NCBI GenBank assembly: GCA_963846475.1
Contig: CAWJVZ010000004.1
Location: 4,154,001 to 4,218,000, forward strand
Length of the DNA: 64,000 nucleotides
DNA from: DASWJZ01 sp963846475
GTDB lineage: Bacteria > Pseudomonadota > Alphaproteobacteria > Rhizobiales > Afifellaceae
Reading direction: 5' to 3'
Shown: one piece after another, positions 27,405-35,481 of the stretch
Numbering within the stretch: position 1 is the first letter of the stretch
How the letters are laid out: the number at the start of each line of letters is the position of its first letter
Translations under genes and position numbers: made by a program
Notes under the pieces: generated by a model
Database searches by the model: none
What the model saw: only the letters and a program-made list of their open reading frames with translations
Told to the model about the DNA's origin: nothing

Positions 27405-28700
27405 ATGCACCCTCTCGCCTCCCTCCCCGCCCTCGCTTTGGCCCTCCTCCTCGCCGCGCCCGCCCCTGCGGCGGAGCTCCGAGGCCATGGCGGGCCGGTG
27501 CGGGCCATCGCGGTGACGGCCGACGGTTCCGGGGCGATCACCGGCAGCTTCGACACCTCGGCGATCCTCTGGTCGCTGCCGGGCGGCACGGCGCGGCAGG
27601 TGCTGCGCTTCCACTTCGGGCAGGTCATCGCCGTCGCCGCGCTGCCGGACGGGCGTTTTGCCAGCGCCGGCGAGGATGCAAAAATCGCGCTGTGGGAGGA
27701 GGGGGACGAGGCGCCTGTACAAGTATTTCAAGGACATAGCGCGCCGGTGGTGGCGCTGGCGGTGTCGCCGGACGGCAAGCTTCTGGCCTCCGCCTCCTGG
27801 GACACGACGATCCGGCTGTGGCCGCTCGTCGGCGATGGGCCGGGCGGCGGCGAGCCGCGCGTGCTCTCGGCCCATCAGGGCAACGTCAACGCGCTGGCCT
27901 ATCTGCCCGACGGGACGCTGGTCAGCGCCGGCTACGACCAGAAACTGATTTTCTGGGGGGCTTCCGGGCCGGCGGCGAGCTTTACGCTGCCGAGCCCGCT
28001 CAACACCCTGGTGGCGCTCCCCGAAAACAGGCTTGCGGCCGGCAGCGCCGACGGGCGGGTCAGGATTCTGGACCGAGCTGGCAATATCCTTGAAGAAGCG
28101 GAGGTGGCGCCGACGCCGGTGATCGCGCTCGCCGCGTCGCCGGACGGCCAAAAAATCGCCGCGGCCGGGCTGAAGGGCGCCATCGCGCTCCTCGACGCAG
28201 AGCTGCGGCCGCTGCACAATCTGGTCGGGCCGGGCCTGCCGGTGTGGTCGCTCGCCTTCACGCCCGACGGCAAGACGCTCTTGACCGGCGGCAGCGACCG
28301 CGTGGTGCGGAGCTGGGATCCTGCGACCGGCGAGCATATCGGCGCCATCGCCGCGGGCGGCATGGGGGATCCGCTGGAAAAATTCGCCGGCGATCCCGGC
28401 GCCGAGGTTTTTAGGGCCTGCGTCGCCTGCCACAGCCTGACGCCGGAGGGGGAGAACCGCGCCGGGCCGACGCTGTTCGGCCTGTTCGGCCGCAAGATCG
28501 CGTCGGTGCCGGGCTACGATTATTCCGACGCGTTCCACGCGCTCGACATCGTCTGGACGCCGGAGAATGTGGCAAAACTGTTCGAGCTCGGCCCGGCGAC
28601 GTTCACGCCCGGCACGCGCATGCCGGAGCAGCGGATCGGCAAGGCGGCGGACCGCGAGGCGCTGGTGCGGTTCCTGCAGAAGGCGACGCGGGCGCAGTAG
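27405..28700 (+). CDS. Periplasmic WD40-repeat cytochrome c
   Basis: A 431-residue fusion. After a signal peptide (ALALALLLAAPAPAAE) come about seven WD40-type repeats forming a beta propeller (for example VVALAVSPDGKLLASASWDTTIRLW). A C-terminal class I cytochrome c domain has the haem site CVACH and probable distal Met in GTRMPEQRIG. It is probably a periplasmic electron carrier or docking protein. Its place beside the formate dehydrogenase accessory operon suggests a link to that system (inference). Start ATG 27405 precedes the signal peptide directly. Confidence 0.88.
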   Translation: MHPLASLPALALALLLAAPAPAAELRGHGGPVRAIAVTADGSGAITGSFDTSAILWSLPGGTARQVLRFHFGQVIAVAALPDGRFASAGEDAKIALWEEGDEAPVQVFQGHSAPVVALAVSPDGKLLASASWDTTIRLWPLVGDGPGGGEPRVLSAHQGNVNALAYLPDGTLVSAGYDQKLIFWGASGPAASFTLPSPLNTLVALPENRLAAGSADGRVRILDRAGNILEEAEVAPTPVIALAASPDGQKIAAAGLKGAIALLDAELRPLHNLVGPGLPVWSLAFTPDGKTLLTGGSDRVVRSWDPATGEHIGAIAAGGMGDPLEKFAGDPGAEVFRACVACHSLTPEGENRAGPTLFGLFGRKIASVPGYDYSDAFHALDIVWTPENVAKLFELGPATFTPGTRMPEQRIGKAADREALVRFLQKATRAQ

Positions 28701-28729
28701 GTGCAACCGGTACAGGCGAGGCGCCTGTT

Positions 28730-28861
28730 CCTCTCCCCTCCGGGGAGAGGCCGAGTGGCGAAGCCACCGGGTGAGGGACAGAACGTAGAGCACGGCGCCA
28801 AAACCCTCACCCGGCTCCGCGCTGCGCGCGGACTCGGCCTCTCCCCACGGGGGAGAGGAGG
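28730..28861. repeat. Long palindromic repeat, copy C
   Basis: Intact 132-bp unit in the same orientation as copy B. The left-arm sub-hairpin is TGGC-GAA-GCCA where copy B has TCGC-GAA-GCGA, a compensatory pair change. It lies between the convergent cytochrome and DUF3306 genes, where it could also act in transcription termination or mRNA stability. Confidence 0.9.
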
Positions 28862-28897
28862 GTGTTTGGTCGTCCAGGCGGGCGAGCTTTGCGCGGC

Positions 28898-29545
28898 TCA
28901 GCGGGGAAGGGCGCCGCCGTGACGGGGCGGGGGCGGGCCGTCCGGCGGCGCTTCGCTGGATGATGCCGCGGCCGATGGCGGCTCTCCTTGCGGGGCGGGA
29001 CCGGGCGTGTCGCTAGCTTCTGCCGGCGCGGCGGGCCGGTCGGCTGCTTCTGCGGCCGGCGGTGCGGCCTGGGAGAGCCGCACCGAGCCGCTCGGCGGCG
29101 GCGCGGCGGGAGCCGGGGGAGGCGGCGGGGGCAGCTCGCCGCCGCTGGAGAGCGAAGCGAGCTTCTCCGCGGCGCTTTTGATGGAGCCGCCAAAGCCGGG
29201 GATCGAGCCCGGATCGTTGTAGTCCCAGGCGTAGTCGGCGGGGCCGATATGGTCGCGGATGGCCGGGTCGAGCGCCCAGGCCTTTCGCAGCGCCGCCTGC
29301 TTCAGCGCCTCCGGCACGCCCTTGCGCAGGAACGCCGAGATGTCGCTGTCGGCGGTGAGGTCGTCGATCGACGGCAGGGGTTCCGGTCCGGCGTCTGCCG
29401 GGACCGGCGGAGGGGGCTCGGCAGGCGCTGTCGCGGCGTTGCGGACCGGCTCCGCGGCCGGCGCCTCGGGCGGAGAAAATTCCGCCGCCTTGACCGCCTG
29501 CTTGCGGCGGGCCCAGCGGCTCAGGAAGGAGTTCTCCGAGCTCAT
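28898..29545 (-). CDS. DUF3306 family protein (formate dehydrogenase locus)
   Basis: A 215-residue protein beginning MSSENSFLSRWARRKQAV. The conserved core is IDDLTADSDISAFLRKGVPEALKQAALRKAWALDPAIRDHIGPADYAWDYNDP in outline; the C-terminal half is low-complexity Pro/Ala. The family occurs next to DUF3305 in formate dehydrogenase gene clusters and is thought to assist maturation; no mechanism is known to me. The ATG overlaps the DUF3305 stop (ATGA). Confidence 0.85.
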   Translation of the reverse strand: MSSENSFLSRWARRKQAVKAAEFSPPEAPAAEPVRNAATAPAEPPPPVPADAGPEPLPSIDDLTADSDISAFLRKGVPEALKQAALRKAWALDPAIRDHIGPADYAWDYNDPGSIPGFGGSIKSAAEKLASLSSGGELPPPPPPAPAAPPPSGSVRLSQAAPPAAEAADRPAAPAEASDTPGPAPQGEPPSAAASSSEAPPDGPPPPRHGGALPR

Positions 29546-30054
29546 TCGTCGGGCTCGCGGGAATCGCGGCCGCCGGGGCGGAGCGCCAGCGCCTCCGGAT
29601 CGGCGCGGTCGCGCTTGCGCTTGAAGAAAACCCGCTCGACGTGGTGGGCTTCGACGAAGGCGGCGAGGCGCGCGGCGATCTCGTCGGGCATCGGCACCTG
29701 CTCGACGATGTCGGTGCCGGGCTCGGTCAGCGCCTCGCCCTCGGCGGGGTCGGCCGTGACGCTCTGCAGCGCGACGCCGGGTTCGCCGTCGGCCTGGCGG
29801 AGCGACACCCACAGGCTCGGCCGCCCGGAGCGGAGGTTGTCGCGGTAGGTGGAGGTGTCGGAGCCGAAGAATTCCAGCGTCAGCGCGCCGGCATAGAAGC
29901 GCGTCGCCTCCGGGCCGGCGTCGAGGATCGTCCAGGGCGGCGCGGCGGGGGCGCCGGGCAGCACCGCGACCGGCGCCCAGGCATGGTCGACCCAGGGATT
30001 GTTCAGGCGCCGCCGCTCCACGACGATGCCGACCTCCATCGATTCGCGCGGCAT
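29542..30054 (-). CDS. DUF3305 family protein (formate dehydrogenase locus)
   Basis: A 170-residue protein, beginning MPRESMEVGIVVERRRLNNPWVDHAW and containing FYAGALTLEFFGSDTSTYRDNL and PSLWVSLRQ. This is the DUF3305 pattern. The C-terminal helix is basic (VFFKRKRDRADP). It is translationally coupled to DUF3306 by a four-base overlap and follows DUF6352 by seven bases. Probable cytoplasmic maturation factor of the Tat-exported formate dehydrogenase (inference from repeated co-occurrence). Confidence 0.85.
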   Translation of the reverse strand: MPRESMEVGIVVERRRLNNPWVDHAWAPVAVLPGAPAAPPWTILDAGPEATRFYAGALTLEFFGSDTSTYRDNLRSGRPSLWVSLRQADGEPGVALQSVTADPAEGEALTEPGTDIVEQVPMPDEIAARLAAFVEAHHVERVFFKRKRDRADPEALALRPGGRDSREPDE

Positions 30055-30061
30055 GGGCGCT

Positions 30062-31072
30062 TCAGCTCGCCGGAGCCGCGCTGCGGAGCGGCAGGCCGGC
30101 GATCAGGTTCTGCGGCTTCATTCTTATCGTCCTGTCGGGCGCCATGGCGAGGATCAGCCAGACCGGCCTGGCGCCCACGTCGGGCAGCACCTCCCCGGAA
30201 TCGACAAAGCGGAGGCGGAACAGCGTCAGCACGCGCTCCATCGCACCTGGCTCCGGCTCGCGCCCCTCCCACAGCGCATTGCCGATCCGCGTCGCCTCGG
30301 CGTCGAGCCCGACGAACCAGGCCCAGTCCTGATCCTCGATCCGCTCCACCGGCTCGATCTCGACGCGGACGTAAAGGAGATGGCGAAGCCAGGCCTGCAT
30401 GGCGGCGGCGAGGCCCTGCCGCGTCGCTGAATTGCCGAGGCTCAGCACCATGTCGAAGGCGTCGCTGCGGGCAAAATATTTCTCGGCGTTGGTGGCGTCG
30501 AGGACGTCGAGCCCGGTGACCGCCGGGCCGCCGAGCATGGCGAGGAGCGGCGAAGCGTGGCGGTCCTGCTCGTGCAGCTCGATCGTCTCGGCATCCGCCA
30601 AGAGCACGGCGCCGTCGTGGTAGGTGACCCGCTGCGCCCGGTAGAACAGCTCGGCGGCGCGTAGCACGAAGGGGTCGTCGATCCCGTCGAGCGCGTTGCG
30701 GAGCACCACCTGGGCGAGCTGGTTCATGAACAGCGGCGGAATTGTTGCGGCGCCGCCGCGCGCCAGCGCGACATAGGCCGCCTCTAGCGAGGGCGCGGCG
30801 AGCAAAAGGTCGCGGAAGCCGAGCAGGAATTTCCAGTTCTCGCGGGCGTCGGGGTCGCGGAGCGCGGCGATCTCCTCGGCGGCCACCGGCCGGCGCGGAT
30901 GATGCATCAGCAGCTCGTGGTGGAGTTTTTGCTCCGCCTCGCAGGCGTCCTCCGGCGGCAAAACCTCCGGCCGCGCCAGATAGGCTTTCAGGAACGGGTC
31001 GGTGACGACGAGCCGACCCGCAGAATCGCGGTCGAGGAGGTGGTGGCCGGAAGCGACCCAGAAATCCTTCAA
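30062..31072 (-). CDS. DUF6352 family protein (formate dehydrogenase locus)
   Basis: About 336 residues starting (M)KDFWVASGHHLLDRD; this opening matches the DUF6352 family known from alphaproteobacterial formate dehydrogenase clusters. A TTG at 31072 overlapping the upstream stop (TTGA) gives that start; the longer upstream reading is a shadow of the DUF6505 gene. Predicted mainly helical, cytoplasmic, with a C-terminal ARPVWLILAMAPDRTIRMKPQNLIAG strand-rich end. Unknown activity. Confidence 0.8.
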   Translation of the reverse strand: MKDFWVASGHHLLDRDSAGRLVVTDPFLKAYLARPEVLPPEDACEAEQKLHHELLMHHPRRPVAAEEIAALRDPDARENWKFLLGFRDLLLAAPSLEAAYVALARGGAATIPPLFMNQLAQVVLRNALDGIDDPFVLRAAELFYRAQRVTYHDGAVLLADAETIELHEQDRHASPLLAMLGGPAVTGLDVLDATNAEKYFARSDAFDMVLSLGNSATRQGLAAAMQAWLRHLLYVRVEIEPVERIEDQDWAWFVGLDAEATRIGNALWEGREPEPGAMERVLTLFRLRFVDSGEVLPDVGARPVWLILAMAPDRTIRMKPQNLIAGLPLRSAAPAS

Positions 31073-31611
31073 CGCCGCGTCTCCTCCGCCAGGGCGACCA
31101 GGTCCACCTCTTCGCTGGGCTCCTCCTCGTCTACCTCGACGATGCGGAAGGCGCCGATCGGCTGCAAGCGGTCGGCGCGCCGGTGCAGGGTGCGGAACGA
31201 TTCGCGGATTTTTTCTCCCTCGGTGCTGCGGTTGAGCCCGAGGAGCGTGCCCTCGGGGTGGTCGCAGAGCGAGACCGCGAAGGCGATCTCCTCCTCCGCC
31301 GCGGCGCGCGCGCTCGCCCGATCCGGCGCGCCGCAATGTTCTGCGAGCCGCTCGGCCAGAAGCTCCACCGCAAAGCTCCGCTCCTCTGCGGTCGCCGGCG
31401 TGACGACGACCAGCGTCGACCAGCCGAAGGAGTCGATGCCGAGGAAGCCCGCCCGAAAAGCCTGGCGGTCTTTGCCGGCGAAGGCGGCGGGGTCGGCGCC
31501 ATAGAACAGGAAGGTGCCGGTCACGGCCCATTCGCCCGGCTCGGCAGCCCGCTCATAGACAAACGTATCGGAGGGGTCGAGGCGGATGGTCCGCGGCAGC
31601 TTCAGAGCCAT
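31069..31611 (-). CDS. DUF6505 family protein (formate dehydrogenase locus)
   Basis: A 180-residue protein starting MALKLPRTIRLDPSDTFVYERAAEPGEWAV, with FRAGFLGIDSFGWSTLVVV and a long acidic helical C-terminus. It fits DUF6505, again a companion of formate dehydrogenase genes. The start at 31611 overlaps the end of the ligase-like gene by ten bases and its stop overlaps the DUF6352 TTG start, so the operon is tightly coupled. Confidence 0.8.
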   Translation of the reverse strand: MALKLPRTIRLDPSDTFVYERAAEPGEWAVTGTFLFYGADPAAFAGKDRQAFRAGFLGIDSFGWSTLVVVTPATAEERSFAVELLAERLAEHCGAPDRASARAAAEEEIAFAVSLCDHPEGTLLGLNRSTEGEKIRESFRTLHRRADRLQPIGAFRIVEVDEEEPSEEVDLVALAEETRR

Positions 31612-32342
31612 GGCAGGCCCGTCTTCGGATCGCGCCAGGAGGGAGCCGCGAGCGCCTGCCGGAGGCTTTTGCGCTCTGTGCCCACCAGGAGGTCGCCCGC
31701 TTCGTCGAGGCGGATACCGGGAGCGGGTGCGGCGGGCGCATTGACGGAAAACAATTCCAGCCAGCGCTTCTCCACGTTGCCGAACCCCTCCTCCGACCAG
31801 TCGTGCAGGCCTGCCATCAGGTGCCGCGCGAAGCCAGCGACGATCTCGCCGGCGTCGACCGCCTCGAAGCCGACCTCCTCCAGCGAGCCGAGCAGCGGCC
31901 GCAATCCCGGCTCGCCGGCGCGCATGATTGCCGTGCGGATCATTGCCGAGAACACCAGCCATTCCGGCACTTGGTCCTCCGCCGTATCGTCGGGCCAGCC
32001 GAGACGGGCGCCGCCGACGAGGACGCCGTCGACACGGAGCGCGTCCGGCCAATCGAAGGAGATCGGCCGCTGCGCCGGCGCATGCGCCGCAAGCGCGTCG
32101 GCGAGCGCATTCATGCCGGCGTAGAAAGCCCGCCGCGCCGCCGCGAGCTTTTCCTCCGGCTCCAGCACGACCGCGAACTCGGCGAGATCGAAGCGGCGCG
32201 TCCAGACGATCGTGCCGGCGCCCTCCGAGCCGGCGATGCGAGAGGCATGCGCAAAAGCGTCGCCGGACTCGCGGAGCGTCACGAGGCGGTAGAGCGGCGG
32301 CAGATCGAGGGCCCGGTCAGAGACCCTGGCGCTGAGGGGCAT
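31602..32342 (-). CDS. Biotin/lipoate A/B protein ligase-like protein with DUF4444-type C-terminus
   Basis: A 246-residue protein of the BPL/LplA/LipB fold: LPPLYRLVTLRESGDAFAHA, then GTIVWTRRF, PISFDWPDALRVDGVLVGGARLGWP, and a C-terminal small domain (GIRLDEAGDLLV). Members sit in formate dehydrogenase operons, although no lipoyl or biotinyl acceptor protein is encoded here. It may therefore load another acyl group or act without catalysis (inference). First gene of the minus-strand operon, divergent from the polyferredoxin gene. Confidence 0.8.
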   Translation of the reverse strand: MPLSARVSDRALDLPPLYRLVTLRESGDAFAHASRIAGSEGAGTIVWTRRFDLAEFAVVLEPEEKLAAARRAFYAGMNALADALAAHAPAQRPISFDWPDALRVDGVLVGGARLGWPDDTAEDQVPEWLVFSAMIRTAIMRAGEPGLRPLLGSLEEVGFEAVDAGEIVAGFARHLMAGLHDWSEEGFGNVEKRWLELFSVNAPAAPAPGIRLDEAGDLLVGTERKSLRQALAAPSWRDPKTGLPWL

Positions 32343-32383
32343 GGCAGCAAGCCTGTCGATGGAGAGTATCCTTTCGTTCTCCT

Positions 32384-32403
32384 TATAATCCCTCTAAAGA
32401 GGG
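32384..32403 (+). promoter_or_regulatory. Promoter -10 with adjacent palindrome upstream of the polyferredoxin gene
   Basis: A perfect -10 hexamer TATAAT (32384-32389) is immediately followed by the perfect palindrome CCCTCT-AA-AGAGGG (32390-32403), which would cover the transcription start. A convincing -35 was not found at the expected spacing. It is a candidate operator for the divergent formate dehydrogenase genes. Confidence 0.4.
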
Positions 32404-32446
32404 CAGCGCCACCCGCGCGGGAAGCGGATCGGCGGAGGAGACGAGC

Positions 32447-34486
32447 CTGGAGAAGCAGCGTACGATTTTCGTGTGCTCGTGCGAGCGGACCATGCCGGCC
32501 TTTGGCGACGACGTCGCGCGCGGCTGCGCCGGGGCGCGGGTGGTCGGCGGCGACCAGCTGTGCGGCGCCGAGCTCGACCGCGTCCGCGCGATGTTAGGCG
32601 GGACGGATCCGGTCACCATCGCCTGCACCCAGCAGGCGCCCCTCTTTAAGGAAGTCGCCGAGGAGCTCGGTTTCGCCGGCGAGCTGGCCTTCGCCAATAT
32701 CCGCGAGGCGGGCGGCTGGTCGGATCAGGGCGAGGCGGCGGGGCCCAAGGCCGCGGCGCTGCTCGCCATGGCCGAGGAGCCCGCGGCGGAATTTTCCACC
32801 GTCACGCTGTCGAGCGAGGGCGTGATCCTCATCTACGGGCGCGACGAGACGGCGATCGAGGCGGGCCGGGCGCTGGCGGAAAAACTCGACGTCACCGTCC
32901 TCCTCGCCCGGCCGGAGAACGTGATGCCGCACCGGCTGTGGGACTTTCCGGTGATGCAAGGGACGATCCGCAACGCTTCCGGCCATCTCGGTGCGTTCGA
33001 GCTGCAGGTGGACGATTTCGCCGCGCCGGCGCCGTCGTCGCGGGCGGCGCTCCGCTTCGGTCCGCCGCGCGACGGCGCGGTGTCGCGCTGCGACCTGATC
33101 CTCGACCTCAGCGGCGGCATGCCGCTCTTCCCGGCGCATCAGCTCCGCGACGGCTATCTCAAGGCGGATCCGCGCGACCGGGCCGGCGTCGCCGCCGCGA
33201 TCATGAAGGCGGCGGACCTCGTCGGCAGCTTCGACAAGCCGCGCTACATCGCCTTTTCCGAGCACCTCTGCGCCCATTCGCGCTCGCGCAAGATCGGCTG
33301 CACGCGCTGCCTCGACCTGTGCCCGACCGGCGCCATCGCGCCGGCCGGCAACCACGTTGCCATCGACCCCTATGTCTGCGCCGGCTGCGGCAGCTGCGCC
33401 GCGGTGTGCCCGACCGGGGCGGCGGGATATGCGCTGGCCTCGGGCGAGGCGCTGCTGCGGCGGCTCCGCACGCTGCTCCTCACCTATCGCGAGGCGGGGG
33501 GACGCGATCCGATCGTGCTGTTCCACGATGACGGCCACGGGGCGCCGCTCATCGATGCGCTGGCGCGGTTCGGGGCCGGTCTGCCGGCGAATGTCCTGCC
33601 GGTGCAGGTCAACGAGATCACCCAGCTCGGCATCGAGGCGTTCGCGGCTCCGCTCGCTTTCGGTGCGCGCGCGGTGTCCGTGCTTGGGCGCCGCTCGGGG
33701 GCGCACGGCGCGTTAGGGTATGCGCAGAGTTCGACCATCGCCAACCTGCTGACGGAGGCGCTCGGTTATGGGGCGGAACGCTGCCGGCTGATCGAGACCG
33801 ACGACCCGGACGCGCTCCGGGCGGCGCTCGATGCCATCGAGCCGGGCACCGCCTCGCCAAAACCGTCGAGTTTCCTGCCGATGGGCAAGAAGCGGAGTCT
33901 TCTGGAATCGACGATGGTGGAGCTGCACCGGGCGGCGCCGTCGCCGGTCGAGGCGGTGGCGCTGCCGAAAGGCGCGCCGTTCGGCAACCTCGACGTCGAC
34001 GTCGAGGGCTGCACGCTCTGTCTCGCCTGCGTCGCCGCTTGCCCGACCGGCGCGCTCTCCGACAGCCCGGAAAAGCCGGCGCTCTATTTCGCCGAGAGCG
34101 CCTGCGTGCAGTGCGGCCTCTGCGCCGCGACGTGCCCGGAGCACGTGATCGCGCTAAATCCCCGCGTCAACTTTTCGGCCTGGAATGCGCCGCGCCGGAC
34201 GGTCAAGGAGGAGGAGCCGTTCCATTGCATCGCCTGCGGCAAGCCGTTCGGCACCAGGAGCACGATCGAGCGCATCGTGGCGAAGCTGGAAGGCAAGCAC
34301 TGGATGTATGCCGGCACCAATGCCAGGCGGCTCGAAGTGATCCGCATGTGCGATTCGTGCCGGGTCGACGCAGTGGTGAACGACAGCCTCGACCCCTATG
34401 CCGGCCCGGCCCGCCCGAAGCCGCGGACGACCGAAGACTATCTTCGCGAGCGTGCGCCGGCGGGCGATTCGGAGCCGCGCCGCTGA
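32447..34486 (+). CDS. Polyferredoxin-like 4Fe-4S protein of the formate dehydrogenase locus
   Basis: About 679 residues. N-terminal FVCSCERTMP and IACTQQAPLFKEV resemble HdrA-like modules. Two ferredoxin pairs follow: CTRCLDLCPTGAI / CAGCGSCAAVCPTGA and CTLCLACVAACPTGA / CVQCGLCAATCPEH; a C-terminal HCIACGKPF and MCDSC add possible metal sites. It is likely a cytoplasmic electron carrier or cluster donor for formate dehydrogenase. There is no ATG; a CTG at 32447, six bases after GGAGGAG, gives LEKQRTIFVCSC and is the best start, while a GTG at 32471 would cut into the conserved strand. Confidence 0.85.
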   Translation: MEKQRTIFVCSCERTMPAFGDDVARGCAGARVVGGDQLCGAELDRVRAMLGGTDPVTIACTQQAPLFKEVAEELGFAGELAFANIREAGGWSDQGEAAGPKAAALLAMAEEPAAEFSTVTLSSEGVILIYGRDETAIEAGRALAEKLDVTVLLARPENVMPHRLWDFPVMQGTIRNASGHLGAFELQVDDFAAPAPSSRAALRFGPPRDGAVSRCDLILDLSGGMPLFPAHQLRDGYLKADPRDRAGVAAAIMKAADLVGSFDKPRYIAFSEHLCAHSRSRKIGCTRCLDLCPTGAIAPAGNHVAIDPYVCAGCGSCAAVCPTGAAGYALASGEALLRRLRTLLLTYREAGGRDPIVLFHDDGHGAPLIDALARFGAGLPANVLPVQVNEITQLGIEAFAAPLAFGARAVSVLGRRSGAHGALGYAQSSTIANLLTEALGYGAERCRLIETDDPDALRAALDAIEPGTASPKPSSFLPMGKKRSLLESTMVELHRAAPSPVEAVALPKGAPFGNLDVDVEGCTLCLACVAACPTGALSDSPEKPALYFAESACVQCGLCAATCPEHVIALNPRVNFSAWNAPRRTVKEEEPFHCIACGKPFGTRSTIERIVAKLEGKHWMYAGTNARRLEVIRMCDSCRVDAVVNDSLDPYAGPARPKPRTTEDYLRERAPAGDSEPRR

Positions 34487-34491
34487 GGCGC

Positions 34492-35280
34492 ATGCGAGGC
34501 GCGTCGCCACGGCGGTTCGAATTCCTCAGCCACCCGTATCCGCTCGCCTTCGCGCATCGCGGCGCCCACCTCGGATGTGAAGAAAACACCATGGCCGCTT
34601 TCGCCAAGGCGGTGCAGCTCGGCTACCGCTATATCGAAACGGATGTGCAGGCGAGCCGCGACGGAGTGCCTGTCGTCTTTCATGACGATACGCTGGCGCG
34701 GGTCATGGGCGCTCCCGGCCGCGTTGACGATTACCCGTGGAGCGAGCTGTCGCGGCTCCGCACGCCGGGCGGCGAAGCGCTCGTCCCTCTGGAAGACGCG
34801 CTGACGAGCTTTCCCAACACGCGCTTCAATCTCGACGCCAAAGTGCACAATGCCGTCGAGCCCATGGCGCGGGCGATCCGGCGCTGCGACGCGCTGCAAC
34901 GCGTCTGTGTCGGCTCCTTCGATGTGCGGCGGACGCTTCGGCTTCGCCGGCTTCTCGGCGAAGACCTCTGCTGGTCGCCCAGTCACCGGGGCGTGGCAGC
35001 ACTCTGGCTGGCAGGCTGGAGCCTGCCGCTACCCGCAACGGAGTTCCCGGTGGTGCAAGTCCCGCCGACTTTTCGTGGCATTCCAGTTGTCACGCCGCGC
35101 TTCGTCTCAGCTGCCCATGCCCGGGGAATACAAGTCCATGTCTGGACGATCGACGAGGAAGAGGAGATGGCGAAGCTCCTCGACCTCGGCGTGGACGGGT
35201 TGATGACGGACCAGCCGTCCGTGCTGAAGCGCCTTCTCCAGAAACGCGGCCAATGGCCAGGCAGCGAGGTGGGCAGCTGA
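34492..35280 (+). CDS. Glycerophosphodiester phosphodiesterase
   Basis: A 262-residue GDPD-fold enzyme releasing sn-glycerol-3-phosphate from deacylated phospholipids. Catalytic and metal residues: HRGAH, the EN in CEENTMAAF, ETDVQ, and VVFHDDTLAR; the late motif is HVWTIDEEEEMAKLLDLGVDGLMTD. No signal peptide, so cytoplasmic. It starts five bases after the polyferredoxin stop and may be co-transcribed with it, although it has no evident link with formate oxidation. Confidence 0.92.
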   Translation: MRGASPRRFEFLSHPYPLAFAHRGAHLGCEENTMAAFAKAVQLGYRYIETDVQASRDGVPVVFHDDTLARVMGAPGRVDDYPWSELSRLRTPGGEALVPLEDALTSFPNTRFNLDAKVHNAVEPMARAIRRCDALQRVCVGSFDVRRTLRLRRLLGEDLCWSPSHRGVAALWLAGWSLPLPATEFPVVQVPPTFRGIPVVTPRFVSAAHARGIQVHVWTIDEEEEMAKLLDLGVDGLMTDQPSVLKRLLQKRGQWPGSEVGS

Positions 35281-35339
35281 ATGGGCCGGCCGTTCGCACC
35301 TGCGGCCAAAATCGCTGGGACCCGAAATCCTTCAAACGT

Positions 35340-35450
35340 GACACGGAAGGCTGCCATCCTCGGGCTTTACCCGAGGACCCAGGCTGCAGCGTGCCGGGTC
35401 CTCTGGGTTCTCGGGTCTCCGCTTCGCTCCGCCCGAGAATGACAGCGTTG
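35340..35450. repeat. Likely dispersed palindromic intergenic repeat
   Basis: Contains CCTCGGG-CTTTA-CCCGAGG near 35353-35372 and TCTCGGG paired with CCCGAGA near 35411-35437. The sequence has the look of the abundant intergenic REP-like palindromes of alphaproteobacteria. Only this copy is obvious in the window, so the repeat call rests on resemblance. Confidence 0.45.
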
Positions 35451-35481
35451 AGGTCTGACTCACACTACCTGAGCGAGCGCA

